DNA from: JARFQH01 sp041299015
GTDB taxonomy: Bacteria; Desulfobacterota; Desulfobacteria; Desulfobacterales; SG8-13
Length of the DNA stretch: 56,081 bases
Reading direction: 5' to 3'
NCBI GenBank assembly: GCA_041299015.1
Contig: JBFYWB010000031.1
Coordinates: 1 to 56,081, forward strand
Positions 37,201-45,467 of the stretch are shown one piece after another. The notes under the pieces were generated by a model. That model was not told where the DNA came from and searched no databases. It saw only the letters and a list, made by a program, of their open reading frames with translations. Position 1 is the first letter of the stretch. Every line of letters starts with the position of its first letter. A program made the position numbers and the translations under genes.

Positions 37201-37830
37201 GCGTTTCAAACCGGCCATCTGGCGCTGGATTTCGGAGATGATGTCCGAGACGCGCAACAGGTTCTGCCGGGTTGACTCGACCTTGCGCAGCGCCTCGGTT
37301 TTGCGGTTTTTATAGCGGGTCGTCCCGGCGGCTTCTTCGATGAAATACCGGCGCTCTTCCGGCCCCGCGTCGATGATGGCGCCGATATTGCCCTGTTGGA
37401 TGATGGCGTAGGATTTGGCGCCCAGGCCGCTGCCGAGAAAAACATTGTGGATGTCTTTCAAGCGGCAGGGCTGCTTGTTCAGAAGGTAGGCGCTTTCGCC
37501 GGACCGAAAGAGACGCCGGGTGAGCATGATCTCGGTGAAGTCTTTCAGCTCCTCCGGCGCGGATCCGTTGTCGTTTGCCAGGGTCAGGGACACTTCGGCC
37601 ATGTTGAGCGGCGGTTTTCCGGAACTTCCGGCGAAGATGACATCCTCCATCGCCTTGCCGCGCAGTTGCTTGACGCTCTGTTCGCCCATCACCCACCGCA
37701 GCGCGTCGACGATGTTGCTCTTGCCGCAGCCGTTGGGGCCGACGATGGCCGATACGCCTTGGGTAAACTGGATATCAACTTTATCGCAAAAGGATTTGAA
37801 TCCTGTGATTTCAAGCCGTTTAAGCTTCAT
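34201..37830 (-). CDS. smc: Chromosome segregation protein SMC
   Basis: Condensin ATPase that organises and separates replicated chromosomes. 1209 aa. N-terminal head: MKLKRLEITGFKSFCDKVDI and Walker A GPNGCGKSNIVDALRWVMG; coiled-coil arm about residues 165-510; hinge about 515-670 (AIVGLLADILDPLPEYQAAVE, VVTKQGDVISRQGLMIGGS); second coiled coil about 675-1010; C-terminal head with signature LLSGGEKALAAIAF and Walker B FCLMDEIDAPLDEANV. Start at ATG 37830, where the conserved MKLK sequence begins; the frame extends to 37872 but that part is not SMC-like. ftsY follows downstream. Confidence 0.97.
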   Translation of the reverse strand: MKLKRLEITGFKSFCDKVDIQFTQGVSAIVGPNGCGKSNIVDALRWVMGEQSVKQLRGKAMEDVIFAGSSGKPPLNMAEVSLTLANDNGSAPEELKDFTEIMLTRRLFRSGESAYLLNKQPCRLKDIHNVFLGSGLGAKSYAIIQQGNIGAIIDAGPEERRYFIEEAAGTTRYKNRKTEALRKVESTRQNLLRVSDIISEIQRQMAGLKRQARKAEHFKQYQRRADALDIRLSLINFERLSRRCDETERLLGELQDADLGNTSRLKKLDAAVEEIKLQRAQKNQAIAVQKAHKYELLRKIDRTEGDLSHQRQEIERLTAEVKELQAARDDLEGKNRKIDAEIVASQDDINHLRAQTAAVRQDLHREQAAADGIKTRRDALTAALDISKTALMDRLAEEARYRNIFQHTASNKENLQRRLKRIGEEIAVARKRVAQGRTTENSSTAELDRLTQQAAALNAELEQVRRLHAEKREHLARQVKQVQTLEIERSAARSKFSALKKMEENFEWYRDGVKAIMRAPEFACGPVCTDPAAAAIARGGRNGAIVGLLADILDPLPEYQAAVEAVLGEALQYVLVDAPQTAVRAIEYLQSHSAGRSGFIPVAALMQIEEERHPAQAASNRLLNHVTVKTGYEAIAEALLGHVTVAEDIHAGLAVFTGNRRRATMVTKQGDVISRQGLMIGGSLDKLPGILAKKQEIKTLEQRVHACEQALAEARVRQQSAESDVRKIETDLQQLYERKKSVDAEAVDAEKTLYRASEELKHAVRHLEILELEHDQLLGEESDIDTEMARYNTALAQLTSSITAAREEVAEKTRQTDGVAGEVEAFNQKVIDLKLTLTALSARLDNGSNTLRRLQEFQEDGSTRLKSLAEDIALKSRRASAAKNTIGEHEAALARIYAELKQLEEVLGENESAYSAIDAQLKDNDGIIAELQSQRDKILEKTRLLEIEQTQRQVHRDTVVERLVEHYHKPFDAYEAELATLREELQAAKGAEISTAADEEQLSRLRERISRIGDVNLAAINEYEQLKSRHDFLCEQREDLQKAIDDLHKVIRKINRITQQRFMETFDQVNQKLTDVFPRLFEGGSAKLVLTEPDKPLETGVELMIHPPGKKLTRMSLLSGGEKALAAIAFIFSLFLIRPASFCLMDEIDAPLDEANVFRFNNLLKLIGEKSQIVMVTHNKKSMEFADMLFGITMEAKGVSKVVSVNLDR

Positions 37831-37979
37831 CGCTGCCTGTTTCCTTGAAGATCGGCCGACGTCGAGCGCCACTGAGCGAAATGGGGCTACAATAGCAGGA
37901 AGGCGGGCTGATGTAAAGGGAAAAGCACAATGGAAGGGGTGATTTTAATTTTCAAATACAACATGTGGGGGGTCAATGG

Positions 37980-38067
37980 GGCCGGTTTAGCCGGTTAATA
38001 TCAGTGACCCAACACAGTGATAACTCGCCGCCGGTCGAATGGTTAACGGGCCTAACGGGCTCAACCT
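37980..38067. repeat. Degenerate hairpin repeat behind the ABC ATPase gene
   Basis: Left arm AGCCGGTTTAGCCGGTTAA and right arm TTAACGGGCCTAACGGGC, then TCAACC, are inverted relative to each other around a spacer of about 45 bases. The GTTnAGCCG units match the 9-bp units of the clearer copies at 45363-45467 and 46463-46589. It sits directly downstream of the ATPase stop codon on the minus strand, as the other copies do behind hemB and ahbC. Confidence 0.4.
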
Positions 38068-38071
38068 CCAT

Positions 38072-38803
38072 TCACAATATTTGGCTCAAAAACAATTTCG
38101 TCCGGTTATGGGTGGGGTTTTTGAAGAAATGCTCGGGCGTGCCGACCTCGACGATGCGACCCGCGTCCATGAAAATCACCCGTTCCGCCACTTCCCTGGC
38201 AAACCCCATTTCATGGGTGACGCACACCATCGTCATACCTTCCTTGGCGAGCGTCTTCATGACATCCAGAACCTCGCCGATCATCTCGGGGTCCAGGGCC
38301 GAGGTCGGTTCGTCAAACAGCATCACCTTCGGATTCATGGCCAGGGCGCGGGCGATGGCCACACGCTGCTGCTGGCCGCCGGAGAGCTGATCCGGGTAGA
38401 CGCCGGCCTTGTCCTGGATGCCGACCTTTATCAACAAGGCCATGGCCGCGTCGGCGGCTTCCTTTTTGGAGCGCTTGCGCACCACCCGTTGGGCCAGCGT
38501 GACGTTTTCCACCACTGTCTTGTGGGGAAACAGGTTGAAGGATTGAAACACCATTCCCACCTCGGCGCGCACCTTGTTGATGTCGGTCTTGGGGTCGAGG
38601 ATGTCGACCCCGTCGATGATGATGTGACCGCTGGTGGCGGTCTCCAGGTGGTTCAGGCACCGCAGAAAGGTGCTCTTGCCGGATCCCGACGGGCCGATGA
38701 CCACGACCACCTCACCGGCCGCAATCTGAGTCGAGACGTCGACCAGCGCTTCGACCTTGTGGGGGACATAAAAGGTTTTGAAGACATTGCGGGCTTCGAT
38801 CAC
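38072..38803 (-). CDS. Polar amino-acid ABC transporter, ATP-binding protein
   Basis: ATPase of an amino-acid importer (GlnQ/HisP type), 243 aa. Walker A GPSGSGKSTFLRCLN, Q-loop FQSFNLFPH, signature LSGGQQQRVAIARALA, Walker B VMLFDEPTSALDPE and switch His in VCVTHEMGFA are all present. Start is GTG 38803: its GTGA overlaps the permease stop codon (38800-38802) in the classic four-base coupling. The family's conserved IEARNVFKTF begins immediately. Last gene of a binding protein-permease-ATPase operon. Upstream reading frame belongs to the permease's shadow and is not coding. Confidence 0.95.
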   Translation of the reverse strand: MIEARNVFKTFYVPHKVEALVDVSTQIAAGEVVVVIGPSGSGKSTFLRCLNHLETATSGHIIIDGVDILDPKTDINKVRAEVGMVFQSFNLFPHKTVVENVTLAQRVVRKRSKKEAADAAMALLIKVGIQDKAGVYPDQLSGGQQQRVAIARALAMNPKVMLFDEPTSALDPEMIGEVLDVMKTLAKEGMTMVCVTHEMGFAREVAERVIFMDAGRIVEVGTPEHFFKNPTHNRTKLFLSQIL

Positions 38804-39810
38804 GTCGTCATGGTCCTCCTCTCCAGGTACTGAACGAACATGGATAGGGCAAACGTCATCACCAGGTACAACGCCGCACAGACAAAGAACATCTCGAAGG
38901 GGTTGAGCTGGGTGGTGATGACCTCCCGGGTGGCCTTGGTCAGCTCGCGCACGGCGATGATGCCCAGCAGGGACGAATCCTTGATCAGGCTGATGAACTG
39001 GCCGGCCAGCGGCGGCAGGATGCGGCGCATGGCCTGGGGCATGATGATGTAGCGCATGGCCTGAGCGTAGCTCATCCCCAGGGAGCGGGCGGCTTCCATC
39101 TGGCCGCGGCCGATCGACTGGATGCCGGCGCGCACGATTTCGGTCACATAGGCACCGGTAAAACAGGCCAGGGAGGCCACGCCGTACCAGAGTCCCGGAA
39201 TTTCGTGAATACCGTAGGCGAGCAGCAGCTGGTTGACCATCGTGCCCACGACGAAATACCAGATGAAGATCTGCACCAGGAGCGGGGAACCCCGAATCAA
39301 TTCGACATAGGTGATCGCCAGCCACTTGGCGGCCGGGTTGTCCGATATCCTGGACAGACCGCCGATGATGCCGATAATGATGCCGAAGATAATCGAAAAC
39401 AGACTGACTTTCAGCGTAATCCAGACCCCCTGCAGCATAATCCCGGCCTGCCATTGGCCATAGCTGGCCAGCGTATCGCCGGGATAGACAAAATCGTTTA
39501 ACGACACGCGCAGGTCCTTGGTCGGGACGGTGAAGGTCTTCTCCTCGCCGACACCCGTCACTTTTATGAGCGATTGATCCTTTTCCGCTGTAATGCTCGC
39601 GACCGTACCCTGGATATCGGCCGTGATCTCCACTTGCTTGTGATACATGAAGGCTGACGGGATCTTGTGCCAGGCCCAGACGTAGTCGATCCGCATGGTG
39701 GCGGCATAAATCAAGAAGATGATAGAAAAAATGACAAAGACAAAGACCCCCACCCAGAAATAGTAGGTGCTTTTCGGCATTGCGCGCCGGACTTTTGCTT
39801 CTCTTCCCAT
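38800..39810 (-). CDS. Amino-acid ABC transporter permease with extracytoplasmic domain
   Basis: Inner-membrane channel subunit of the importer, 336 aa. C-terminal part (about residues 120-330) is a standard HisM/GlnP permease: GVWITLKVSLFSIIFGIIIG, ELIRGSPLLVQIFIWY, and the ATPase-contact loop about residues 230-260 (QMEAARSLGMSYAQAMRYI). Unlike ordinary 220-residue homologues, it has an extra N-terminal membrane segment (about 15-37) and about 75 extracytoplasmic residues (about 40-115) that are beta-rich and carry IQGTVASITA and VYPGDTLASYG, resembling a lipoyl/barrel-sandwich fold. ATG 39810 has AAGAGAAAC upstream. Coupled to the ATPase by a four-base overlap. Confidence 0.93.
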   Translation of the reverse strand: MGREAKVRRAMPKSTYYFWVGVFVFVIFSIIFLIYAATMRIDYVWAWHKIPSAFMYHKQVEITADIQGTVASITAEKDQSLIKVTGVGEEKTFTVPTKDLRVSLNDFVYPGDTLASYGQWQAGIMLQGVWITLKVSLFSIIFGIIIGIIGGLSRISDNPAAKWLAITYVELIRGSPLLVQIFIWYFVVGTMVNQLLLAYGIHEIPGLWYGVASLACFTGAYVTEIVRAGIQSIGRGQMEAARSLGMSYAQAMRYIIMPQAMRRILPPLAGQFISLIKDSSLLGIIAVRELTKATREVITTQLNPFEMFFVCAALYLVMTFALSMFVQYLERRTMTT

Positions 39811-39939
39811 CAGTTTCTCTTCTTTTCAGTGCATGCCTTGGCCGGGGCAGCGGTCGGTTTCGGCATGGAAGGGACCCAATTGGCTCAGACCTCCGGCCGG
39901 AGGCCTGAGCGCTGTCATGGAGCGTAGGCTTTCAACGGT

Positions 39940-40767
39940 TTACTGGATGAGCTTGATCCAATCGGTGCTCTTGATCCATTTGTTGTAGATCTGGTCGTAG
40001 CGGCCGTCGTTTTTCATCTGGCGCAGAAAGTTGTTCAGCCAGTTCATAAAATCCGGATCGCCCTTGCGGACGGCCCAGGCCAGCGGCTCGTAGGTGAACG
40101 GTTCGTCCAGGAAGATCAGCTTGCCTTCCCCCTGCTGGGCCATGAAGGTCGCGCAGAAGGGCAGGTCGTAGATGGTGGCATCGGCCTTGCCGGTCAGCAC
40201 CTCCAGCGCGGCCTCGGACTCCACTTCGAAAGACTTGTAGGTGGCCTTGGGGATCAGCCGCTTGATCGCCTGCTCGCCGGTGGTCCCCAGTTTGGAGGTC
40301 ACGGTGAATTTGGGGTCGTTGAGGTCCTTGTAGGACTTGACCGTGCCTTCGTGTTTCTTGTTCAGCAGGACGGTCTGGCCGACGATGATGTAGGGGTCTG
40401 CGAAATTGATTTTAAGGTTGCGCTCCTGGGTGACGGTCATGCCGCTCATGATGATGTCGAACTTCTTGGTCACTAGGGCCGGGATGATGCCGTCCCAGGC
40501 CGTGTTGACCGGTACGAACTTGACCCCCATGGCCTTGGCCATCTCCTTGGCCATGTCGATGTCGAAACCGATGAAATTGCCCTGCTTGTCGGCCATTTCA
40601 AACGGCAGGTAGCCGGCTTCGAAGCCGACCCGCAACTCCCCGCGCTCGACGATGTCGTTAACCGTTGATTTCCTGGCCAACTCGATGTCATCGGCGAATG
40701 CGGCGGTCGCGGAAATGACCGTCAGTGCCAGCAGGGCCGTCAAACCAGTCAATAAACCTCTTTTCAT
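39940..40767 (-). CDS. Amino-acid ABC transporter substrate-binding protein
   Basis: Periplasmic solute receptor of the SBP family 3 type (275 aa). Signal peptide about residues 1-25 (MKRGLLTGLTALLALTVISA, then TAAFA). Family marks: GELRVGFEAGYLPFEMADKQG, FIGFDIDMAKEMAKAMG, FVPVNTAWDGIIPALVTKKFDIIMSGMTVT (motif split by me), and GKADATIYDLPFCATF. Start ATG 40767 has an ideal AAAGGAGG ribosome site. It is the first gene of the three-gene importer operon; the strong site and first position fit the need for excess receptor. Ligand is probably a polar amino acid, not further resolved. Confidence 0.95.
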   Translation of the reverse strand: MKRGLLTGLTALLALTVISATAAFADDIELARKSTVNDIVERGELRVGFEAGYLPFEMADKQGNFIGFDIDMAKEMAKAMGVKFVPVNTAWDGIIPALVTKKFDIIMSGMTVTQERNLKINFADPYIIVGQTVLLNKKHEGTVKSYKDLNDPKFTVTSKLGTTGEQAIKRLIPKATYKSFEVESEAALEVLTGKADATIYDLPFCATFMAQQGEGKLIFLDEPFTYEPLAWAVRKGDPDFMNWLNNFLRQMKNDGRYDQIYNKWIKSTDWIKLIQ

Positions 40768-41298
40768 GCTTTGCCTCCTTTGGGTGTGATTGTAAAATGA
40801 CGCCTTCCGGCGACCGAAAGACGACGCCCGCTTCAACAAGACTTCCCTCCTGCGGCAGTCACCGGACAATCCTTAAGGGGTCGTATCGGCGCCAGCCGAG
40901 GGTCGGATCGTTCTATATGCATACGGATGTATGCGGCGACTCGATGCCGACGATTTCCGTGTAGTTGCACTTCGGCCCATGGCGTCCTCGACCTACGGTC
41001 TTATGCGGTCCTGTTCGGTTTTAACGTTCTCGAGGAAATCGGCGGTGGCCATTTCCTGCTCGTGTATAACACAACAGTCGAAGATGTAAAGCGTTCTTTG
41101 CGCCTCCGGGGTCTCGCAACCGACGGGCGGGCGGAGCGGGGAAAATGGTCCCGGCGGAGCCGATAGAACGGTTTTCAGGCAGGCAGGCAGGCGATGTCGG
41201 TCGTCAAGGTAAATCTTGACAGTGCGGCGTTCGGGCGGCTATGGATACCTGTCACGGCGATGGCCATCGAACTGCAAACCAGACGAGGGGGGTGGGGC
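40768..41298. other. 531-base divergent intergenic region
   Basis: Lies between the binding-protein gene and the PPi-phosphofructokinase gene, so it must hold promoters in both directions. It contains a perfect inverted repeat (GCATAC-GGAT-GTATGC, 40919-40934) and four tandem CAGG units (41176-41191). The open frames here lack ribosome sites and I consider none coding. Confidence 0.5.
40919..40934. promoter_or_regulatory. Inverted repeat, possible operator
   Basis: GCATAC and GTATGC are perfect inverted arms around GGAT, about 150 bases upstream of the binding-protein gene and 365 bases upstream of the phosphofructokinase gene. The regulator is unknown. Confidence 0.35.
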
Positions 41299-43401
41299 AT
41301 GCCCGATAAAAAAGGATTTACTGCGGAAGAGTTGTTGCAGATTCCGGAAGTCCGGGAGGTCACCAGTTCCGTCTCTCGTGAACTCGTCGAGAGACGGCGC
41401 AGCGGAGCGGCGGTGTGTAATGTCTTCAACCATCCGTTCACGACCTTGCGCACCGACAAGCGCTACCGTTTCGAGATCGACAAGGAGGCCCGCAAGCGCT
41501 TGCCGGATATCATCGGCAACGCGGTTCAGACCCTGGCGGGTCTTGATTCCGCCGATGAAGCCTTTGTAGAGGCCTATTGCCGGCGACGTCACATCGGGAT
41601 CGTTTTTTCGGGAGGTCCCGCACCGGGGGGCCACAACGTCATCGCCGGGATGTGGGACGCGGCCAAGAAGGCCAATCCGGATACGAAAATATTCGGTTTC
41701 ATTCTCGGCCCCGATGGTGTCGTCGAAAACGAAGCCGTCGAGCTGACCGCGGCGCATGTCGATGCCTATCGCAACCTGGGCGGCTTCACGATGATTAAGA
41801 CCGGCCGCACGAAGATCGACACCGCCCAGAAAATGGCCCTGTCGCGCGAAACCTGCAAGAATCTGGCCCTTGACGCTCTGGTGATCGTCGGCGGTGACGA
41901 CTCCAATACCAATGCCGCGTTTCTCGCTCAGGAACTCCTCCAGGACGGGGTCCAGGTGATCGGTGTTCCCAAAACCATCGACGGGGACATCCAGGTCCGG
42001 GATGCAGACGGTCACGTGTTGTGTGCGATGTCCTTCGGGTTCCACTCCGCCGCCAGGGCCTTTGCCAATGCCGTCAGCAACCTGTCCAACGATGCCAGCT
42101 CGGATGTGAAGTACTGGCACATCTGCAAGGTCATGGGACGGGTGGCCAGTCACCTGGCCCTCGAGGTGGCCTTGCAGACCCACGCCAACATCACCCTGAT
42201 CGGTGAGGACCTGGCCGATTTCGTCGACGATATCCGCATCCAGAAGGCCGCGAGAAACAACACCATCGACTACACGGCTTACGGGATGACGTTGCGGCAC
42301 CTCTCCCGGGTCATCTGCAACGCGATCGTCCGTCGGGCCGCGGTGGGCAAGAACTACGGCATCATCGTCATTCCCGAGGGCGTGCTCGAATTCATCAACG
42401 AGATTCAGGTGTTCATCATCAAGCTCAACACCATCATTGCCGAGTACAACGCCACCCACGACACCAGTTTTCACGTGGACTTTCCACTCCACGAGGACAA
42501 GCTGGAATATCTGCGCCGGCTGGCCAAGCGCTCCCGGGAGGACAGCTCCTTTACCGTCTGGAACACCCGCGACGACGACCTGTTCAACGACATCCCGGAA
42601 TTTTTCAGGGACGGCCTGCTGACCGAAAGGGATGCCCACGGGAACTTTCAGTTTTCCCAGGTAGAAACCGACAAGGTGATCATGGGGCTGGTGAAAGACT
42701 ACCTGAACCACTTGAAGGAAGAGGGGATCTACCGGCGCGGGATCAAACGCGACTACTATCGAAAGACCATGCTCAGGGGCGGTCTCGACCCGGAAAAATA
42801 CGGCCCGGTGCTGTTCGAGAATTACGCCGATGGCGCCTTTTTGCTGCGGAAATCTTCGATTATCTCCCTGAAGACCCTGGAACAGGCGTTGGCGCGCGAA
42901 AGTGCGCCGGTCCAAAAGGGCTTCATACCACCGCCGCTTGAGAAGATCTTCCGCAAAACGGTCCCGGATTTCAAGACCCAAACCCATTTCTACGGCTACG
43001 ACGGTCGGGGCACGGATCCCACCCGATTCGACTGCAACTACACCTACAATCTGGGACTCACCGTTTTTAGCTTGATCGCCAACGGGGCCACGGGCCAGAT
43101 GGCGGCCATAAAAAATCTGGACCACGAATTCGCACGCTGGGAACCTCTCGGCATACCGATTGCGGCGCTGATGCATCTCGAGGAGCGCCAGGGCAAGCTG
43201 GCGCTGGTGATTGAAAAGAGTGTCGTTGACTTGAAGTCGAATGCCTTCAAAGTCGTCGAGGCCCTGCGGGAAGATTGGTTGGCCGCCGTTCCCGGCGAGG
43301 ACGATTACCGTCGACCGGGCCCGGTCGGCTTTTCCGGGCAAATCGAGGAAGATCGGCCGATCACTTTGAAACTCAACGCCTTGAACAAGGACGCCGGTTG
43401 A
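41299..43401 (+). CDS. pfp: PPi-type 6-phosphofructokinase (long form)
   Basis: Interconverts fructose 6-phosphate and fructose 1,6-bisphosphate. 700 aa, much longer than the 320-residue bacterial PfkA and like the long PPi-dependent group. The nucleotide/PPi loop FSGGPAPGGHNVIAGM, VIVGGDDSNTNAAF and VPKTIDGDIQ are decisive: Asp at the second position of GGDDS (Gly in ATP enzymes) marks PPi use. MGRVASHLALEVAL and IPEGVLEFINEI are also present. Start set at ATG 41299 because GAGGGGGG lies directly upstream; an earlier frame extension (from 41194) lacks such a site. PPi use allows reversible, ATP-sparing glycolysis or gluconeogenesis, sensible for an anaerobe. Confidence 0.93.
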   Translation: MPDKKGFTAEELLQIPEVREVTSSVSRELVERRRSGAAVCNVFNHPFTTLRTDKRYRFEIDKEARKRLPDIIGNAVQTLAGLDSADEAFVEAYCRRRHIGIVFSGGPAPGGHNVIAGMWDAAKKANPDTKIFGFILGPDGVVENEAVELTAAHVDAYRNLGGFTMIKTGRTKIDTAQKMALSRETCKNLALDALVIVGGDDSNTNAAFLAQELLQDGVQVIGVPKTIDGDIQVRDADGHVLCAMSFGFHSAARAFANAVSNLSNDASSDVKYWHICKVMGRVASHLALEVALQTHANITLIGEDLADFVDDIRIQKAARNNTIDYTAYGMTLRHLSRVICNAIVRRAAVGKNYGIIVIPEGVLEFINEIQVFIIKLNTIIAEYNATHDTSFHVDFPLHEDKLEYLRRLAKRSREDSSFTVWNTRDDDLFNDIPEFFRDGLLTERDAHGNFQFSQVETDKVIMGLVKDYLNHLKEEGIYRRGIKRDYYRKTMLRGGLDPEKYGPVLFENYADGAFLLRKSSIISLKTLEQALARESAPVQKGFIPPPLEKIFRKTVPDFKTQTHFYGYDGRGTDPTRFDCNYTYNLGLTVFSLIANGATGQMAAIKNLDHEFARWEPLGIPIAALMHLEERQGKLALVIEKSVVDLKSNAFKVVEALREDWLAAVPGEDDYRRPGPVGFSGQIEEDRPITLKLNALNKDAG

Positions 43402-43420
43402 GCGGCTATCTGCCGGACGA

Positions 43421-44026
43421 TCAATTTGTGGCGTAGGTTACAGTGAAGCCGCTGGCTTCGAGGGACCTCTTGATGCCGTCGGTCTTGCAGGCCGCCAGGC
43501 GAAAGTAGTAAATGCGGTTGCCGGTCTGATGGGCGGCGATGCCGACGTTGATGATGTCGCCGCCGCTGTCATTGATGATCTGCAGCGCTTCTTTCAACGC
43601 TCCCGGCTCGTTTTTCATCACCACGTCGATCCGTGAACTGCCGGTCAGAATGCCCATCATGTCGATGAACGTCCGCAGGATGTCCGATTCGGTGATGATG
43701 CCGACCAGCTTATGGCCTTCAACCACCGGCATACCGCCGATTTTGTGCTTGTAGATCAATTGGGCGGCAATTTCGATGTCTTCCTCCGGACTGACCACGA
43801 TCGGATCGCTGATCATCAGATCGGAGAGGGAAACATCGCCCAGCATGGACGGAATCAGCCCCTGCTTCAGGTCGGCCAGCGTCACGAAACCGCGCAGGAC
43901 ATCACCGCCGGAGACCACCGGCAGGTGACGGATGGAATTTAGTTTCATCAACTCCAGGGCATCGGTAATCGATGCGTTGGCGGTAATGGTGATCGGGTCC
44001 GGAATCATCAGGTCCCTGATCTTCAT
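43421..44026 (-). CDS. Tandem CBS domain protein with C-terminal ACT-like domain
   Basis: 201-residue cytosolic ligand sensor. Two CBS motifs about residues 1-55 (MKIRDLMIPDPITITANASI, HLPVVS, GFVTLADL) and 67-125 (VSLSDLMISDPIVVSPEEDI, GMPVVEGHKLVGIITESDIL), followed by an ACT-like domain about 135-200 (RIDVVMKNEPGALKEALQII). CBS pairs bind adenine nucleotides and ACT domains bind amino acids or other small ligands, so it is likely a regulator; AcuB-like proteins share this layout. Strong ribosome site GGGAGGGG six bases before the ATG. Target unknown. Confidence 0.9.
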   Translation of the reverse strand: MKIRDLMIPDPITITANASITDALELMKLNSIRHLPVVSGGDVLRGFVTLADLKQGLIPSMLGDVSLSDLMISDPIVVSPEEDIEIAAQLIYKHKIGGMPVVEGHKLVGIITESDILRTFIDMMGILTGSSRIDVVMKNEPGALKEALQIINDSGGDIINVGIAAHQTGNRIYYFRLAACKTDGIKRSLEASGFTVTYATN

Positions 44027-44123
44027 AAGCCCCTCCCTCTGTAGGACGGAAAAAGGTCACCGGTCACGCAACGGCAATCGTTCGGGAAATGGATACCGGC
44101 GCTGAGCATTGCCGCGCCGGTCG

Positions 44124-45221
44124 TCAGCAGCGCGCCGGCTGGTGACTGCACAAGGGCTCCTCGGCCAGAATGTCTCCGGTGGCCTCGAAAGCCCTTGCTC
44201 TGCAGCCGCCGCAAAACTTCTTGTACTCACAGACACCGCACTTGCCTTTCAGGTCGTCGTAGCGCCGCAGGGCCTGAAACGTCTCCGAACGATGCCAGAT
44301 GTCGGCGAAGGGAGTTCGGGCGACGTCGCCGGCCGCGACATTTAAGAACCCGCACGGTTGAACGATTCCCCGGTGTGAGATGAAGCAGAACCCGATTCCC
44401 CCCAAACAGCCGCGCGTCATCGCATCCAGTCCATGGGTCTTGGGTGTCACGGTTTTGCCTTCGGACCGCGCCCGCTGCCGCAGGACCCGGTAATAGTGGG
44501 GCGCACAGGTGGCCTTGAGCTGCAGCGGGGTTTTGCCCTGCTGATCGTAGAACCAGTTGAGGGTTCGTTCGTACTCTTCGGCCGTGATTTCCTGGTCCAC
44601 GATGTATTTGCCCCGTCCGGTGGGAACCAGAAGGAAAATGTGGTGGGCCACGGCACCGAGTTCCACCGCCAGTTCCTGAATACGCGGGATCTGCGCCAGG
44701 TTCGTGCGGGTGATGGTGGTGTTGATCTGGAACTCGAGCCCCGCCTTTTTGGCCATCTCGATTCCCCGCAGAGCGCCGTCAAAGGCACCGGCGACGCCCC
44801 TGAAGCGATCGTGTGCTTCCGGGCCCGCGCCGTCCAGGCTGATGCTGATGCGCTTGATACCCGCTGCGACCATCCGGCGGGCGATCGATTCGGTGATCAG
44901 GGTACCGTTGGGGGCCATGACCATCCGCAGCCCGAGATCGGTCCCGTAACGCGCGATATCGAATATGTCCGGCCGCAACAGCGGTTCGCCGCCGGTCAGA
45001 ATAACGATCGGCCGGCCGACCGCGGCGATCTGGTCCAGCAACCGCATGGCGGCGGGCGTCTCCAACTCGCCGCTGTAAGGGCCCCGGGTGGCTGCCGCGC
45101 GGCAGTGCACGCAATTCAGATTGCAGTTGCGGGTGGTCTCCCAGGCCACGAGCCGCAGCTCCGGGGCTTGACAATCTTCCGGCCGGGACTCGGGCTGGGT
45201 TTTGATGTGGTGAGGATGCAT
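44124..45221 (-). CDS. ahbD: AhbD-like radical SAM heme b synthase
   Basis: Predicted last enzyme of the siroheme-dependent heme route: oxidative decarboxylation of the two propionates of Fe-coproporphyrin III to the vinyl groups of heme b. 365 aa. Radical-SAM cluster Cys33/Cys37/Cys40 in TTRNCNLNCVHCRAA; GGEPLL; C-terminal SPASM-like cysteines for auxiliary clusters (CLGGIGFCFISHRGIVQPCG, then GKCGVCEYKKFCGGCRA and PLCSH). Start at ATG 45221 with GGAG nearby; the frame extends to 45278 through repeat-like DNA. hemB lies 240 bases upstream on the same strand, and ahbC before that; together they give the alternative heme pathway in one block. Confidence 0.87.
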   Translation of the reverse strand: MHPHHIKTQPESRPEDCQAPELRLVAWETTRNCNLNCVHCRAAATRGPYSGELETPAAMRLLDQIAAVGRPIVILTGGEPLLRPDIFDIARYGTDLGLRMVMAPNGTLITESIARRMVAAGIKRISISLDGAGPEAHDRFRGVAGAFDGALRGIEMAKKAGLEFQINTTITRTNLAQIPRIQELAVELGAVAHHIFLLVPTGRGKYIVDQEITAEEYERTLNWFYDQQGKTPLQLKATCAPHYYRVLRQRARSEGKTVTPKTHGLDAMTRGCLGGIGFCFISHRGIVQPCGFLNVAAGDVARTPFADIWHRSETFQALRRYDDLKGKCGVCEYKKFCGGCRARAFEATGDILAEEPLCSHQPARC

Positions 45222-45227
45222 GAGGCT

Positions 45228-45355
45228 CCGCTGGGGGTTCAGGGTTCTGGGTTCCGCGTTCTGGGTTTTAATTGCCAATTATCAATTTCGGGCTGGTTCC
45301 GGGTTTGAGGTACCTATTTGCGAGTTTCAAGTTTCAAGTTTCAGTTTGCGGGCTA
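45228..45355. repeat. Low-complexity short direct repeats
   Basis: GGTTCAGGGTTCTGGGTTC with a second GTTCTGGGTT copy (near 45228-45268), and three tandem AGTTTCA units (near 45332-45354). These occupy the leader of ahbD, between it and the hairpin repeat behind hemB. A related but diverged stretch (reverse complement: GGTTCAGGGTTGAAGGTTC) occurs between the hemerythrin gene and narG near 51993-52012. Confidence 0.45.
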
Positions 45356-45362
45356 CATGTCA

Positions 45363-45467
45363 GTTGGACCCGTTGCGCCGGTTGAGCCCGTTAAGCTGTT
45401 GAGTCGATAAAATCGATTATATCCTTCAACCGACCAAACTGTCCTAACCGACTTAACTGACTAAACC
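45363..45467. repeat. 9-bp-unit hairpin repeat behind hemB (copy 1)
   Basis: Tandem, imperfect 9-bp units of GTTGAGTCG type (GTTGGACCC, GTTGCGCCG, GTTGAGCCC, GTTAAGCT, GTTGAGTCG) lead into a core CGATAAAATCGATTATATCC and then inverted units (TTCAACCGACC, GTCCTAACCGACTTAAC). The whole can fold into a long hairpin. It touches the hemB stop codon. The same core and arms recur at 46463-46589. Confidence 0.75.

Noticed and set aside
41239..43341. 700-codon antisense open frame opposite the phosphofructokinase gene
   Set aside because: It mirrors the high-GC third-position codons of the true gene, contains no recognisable domain and has no start signal.
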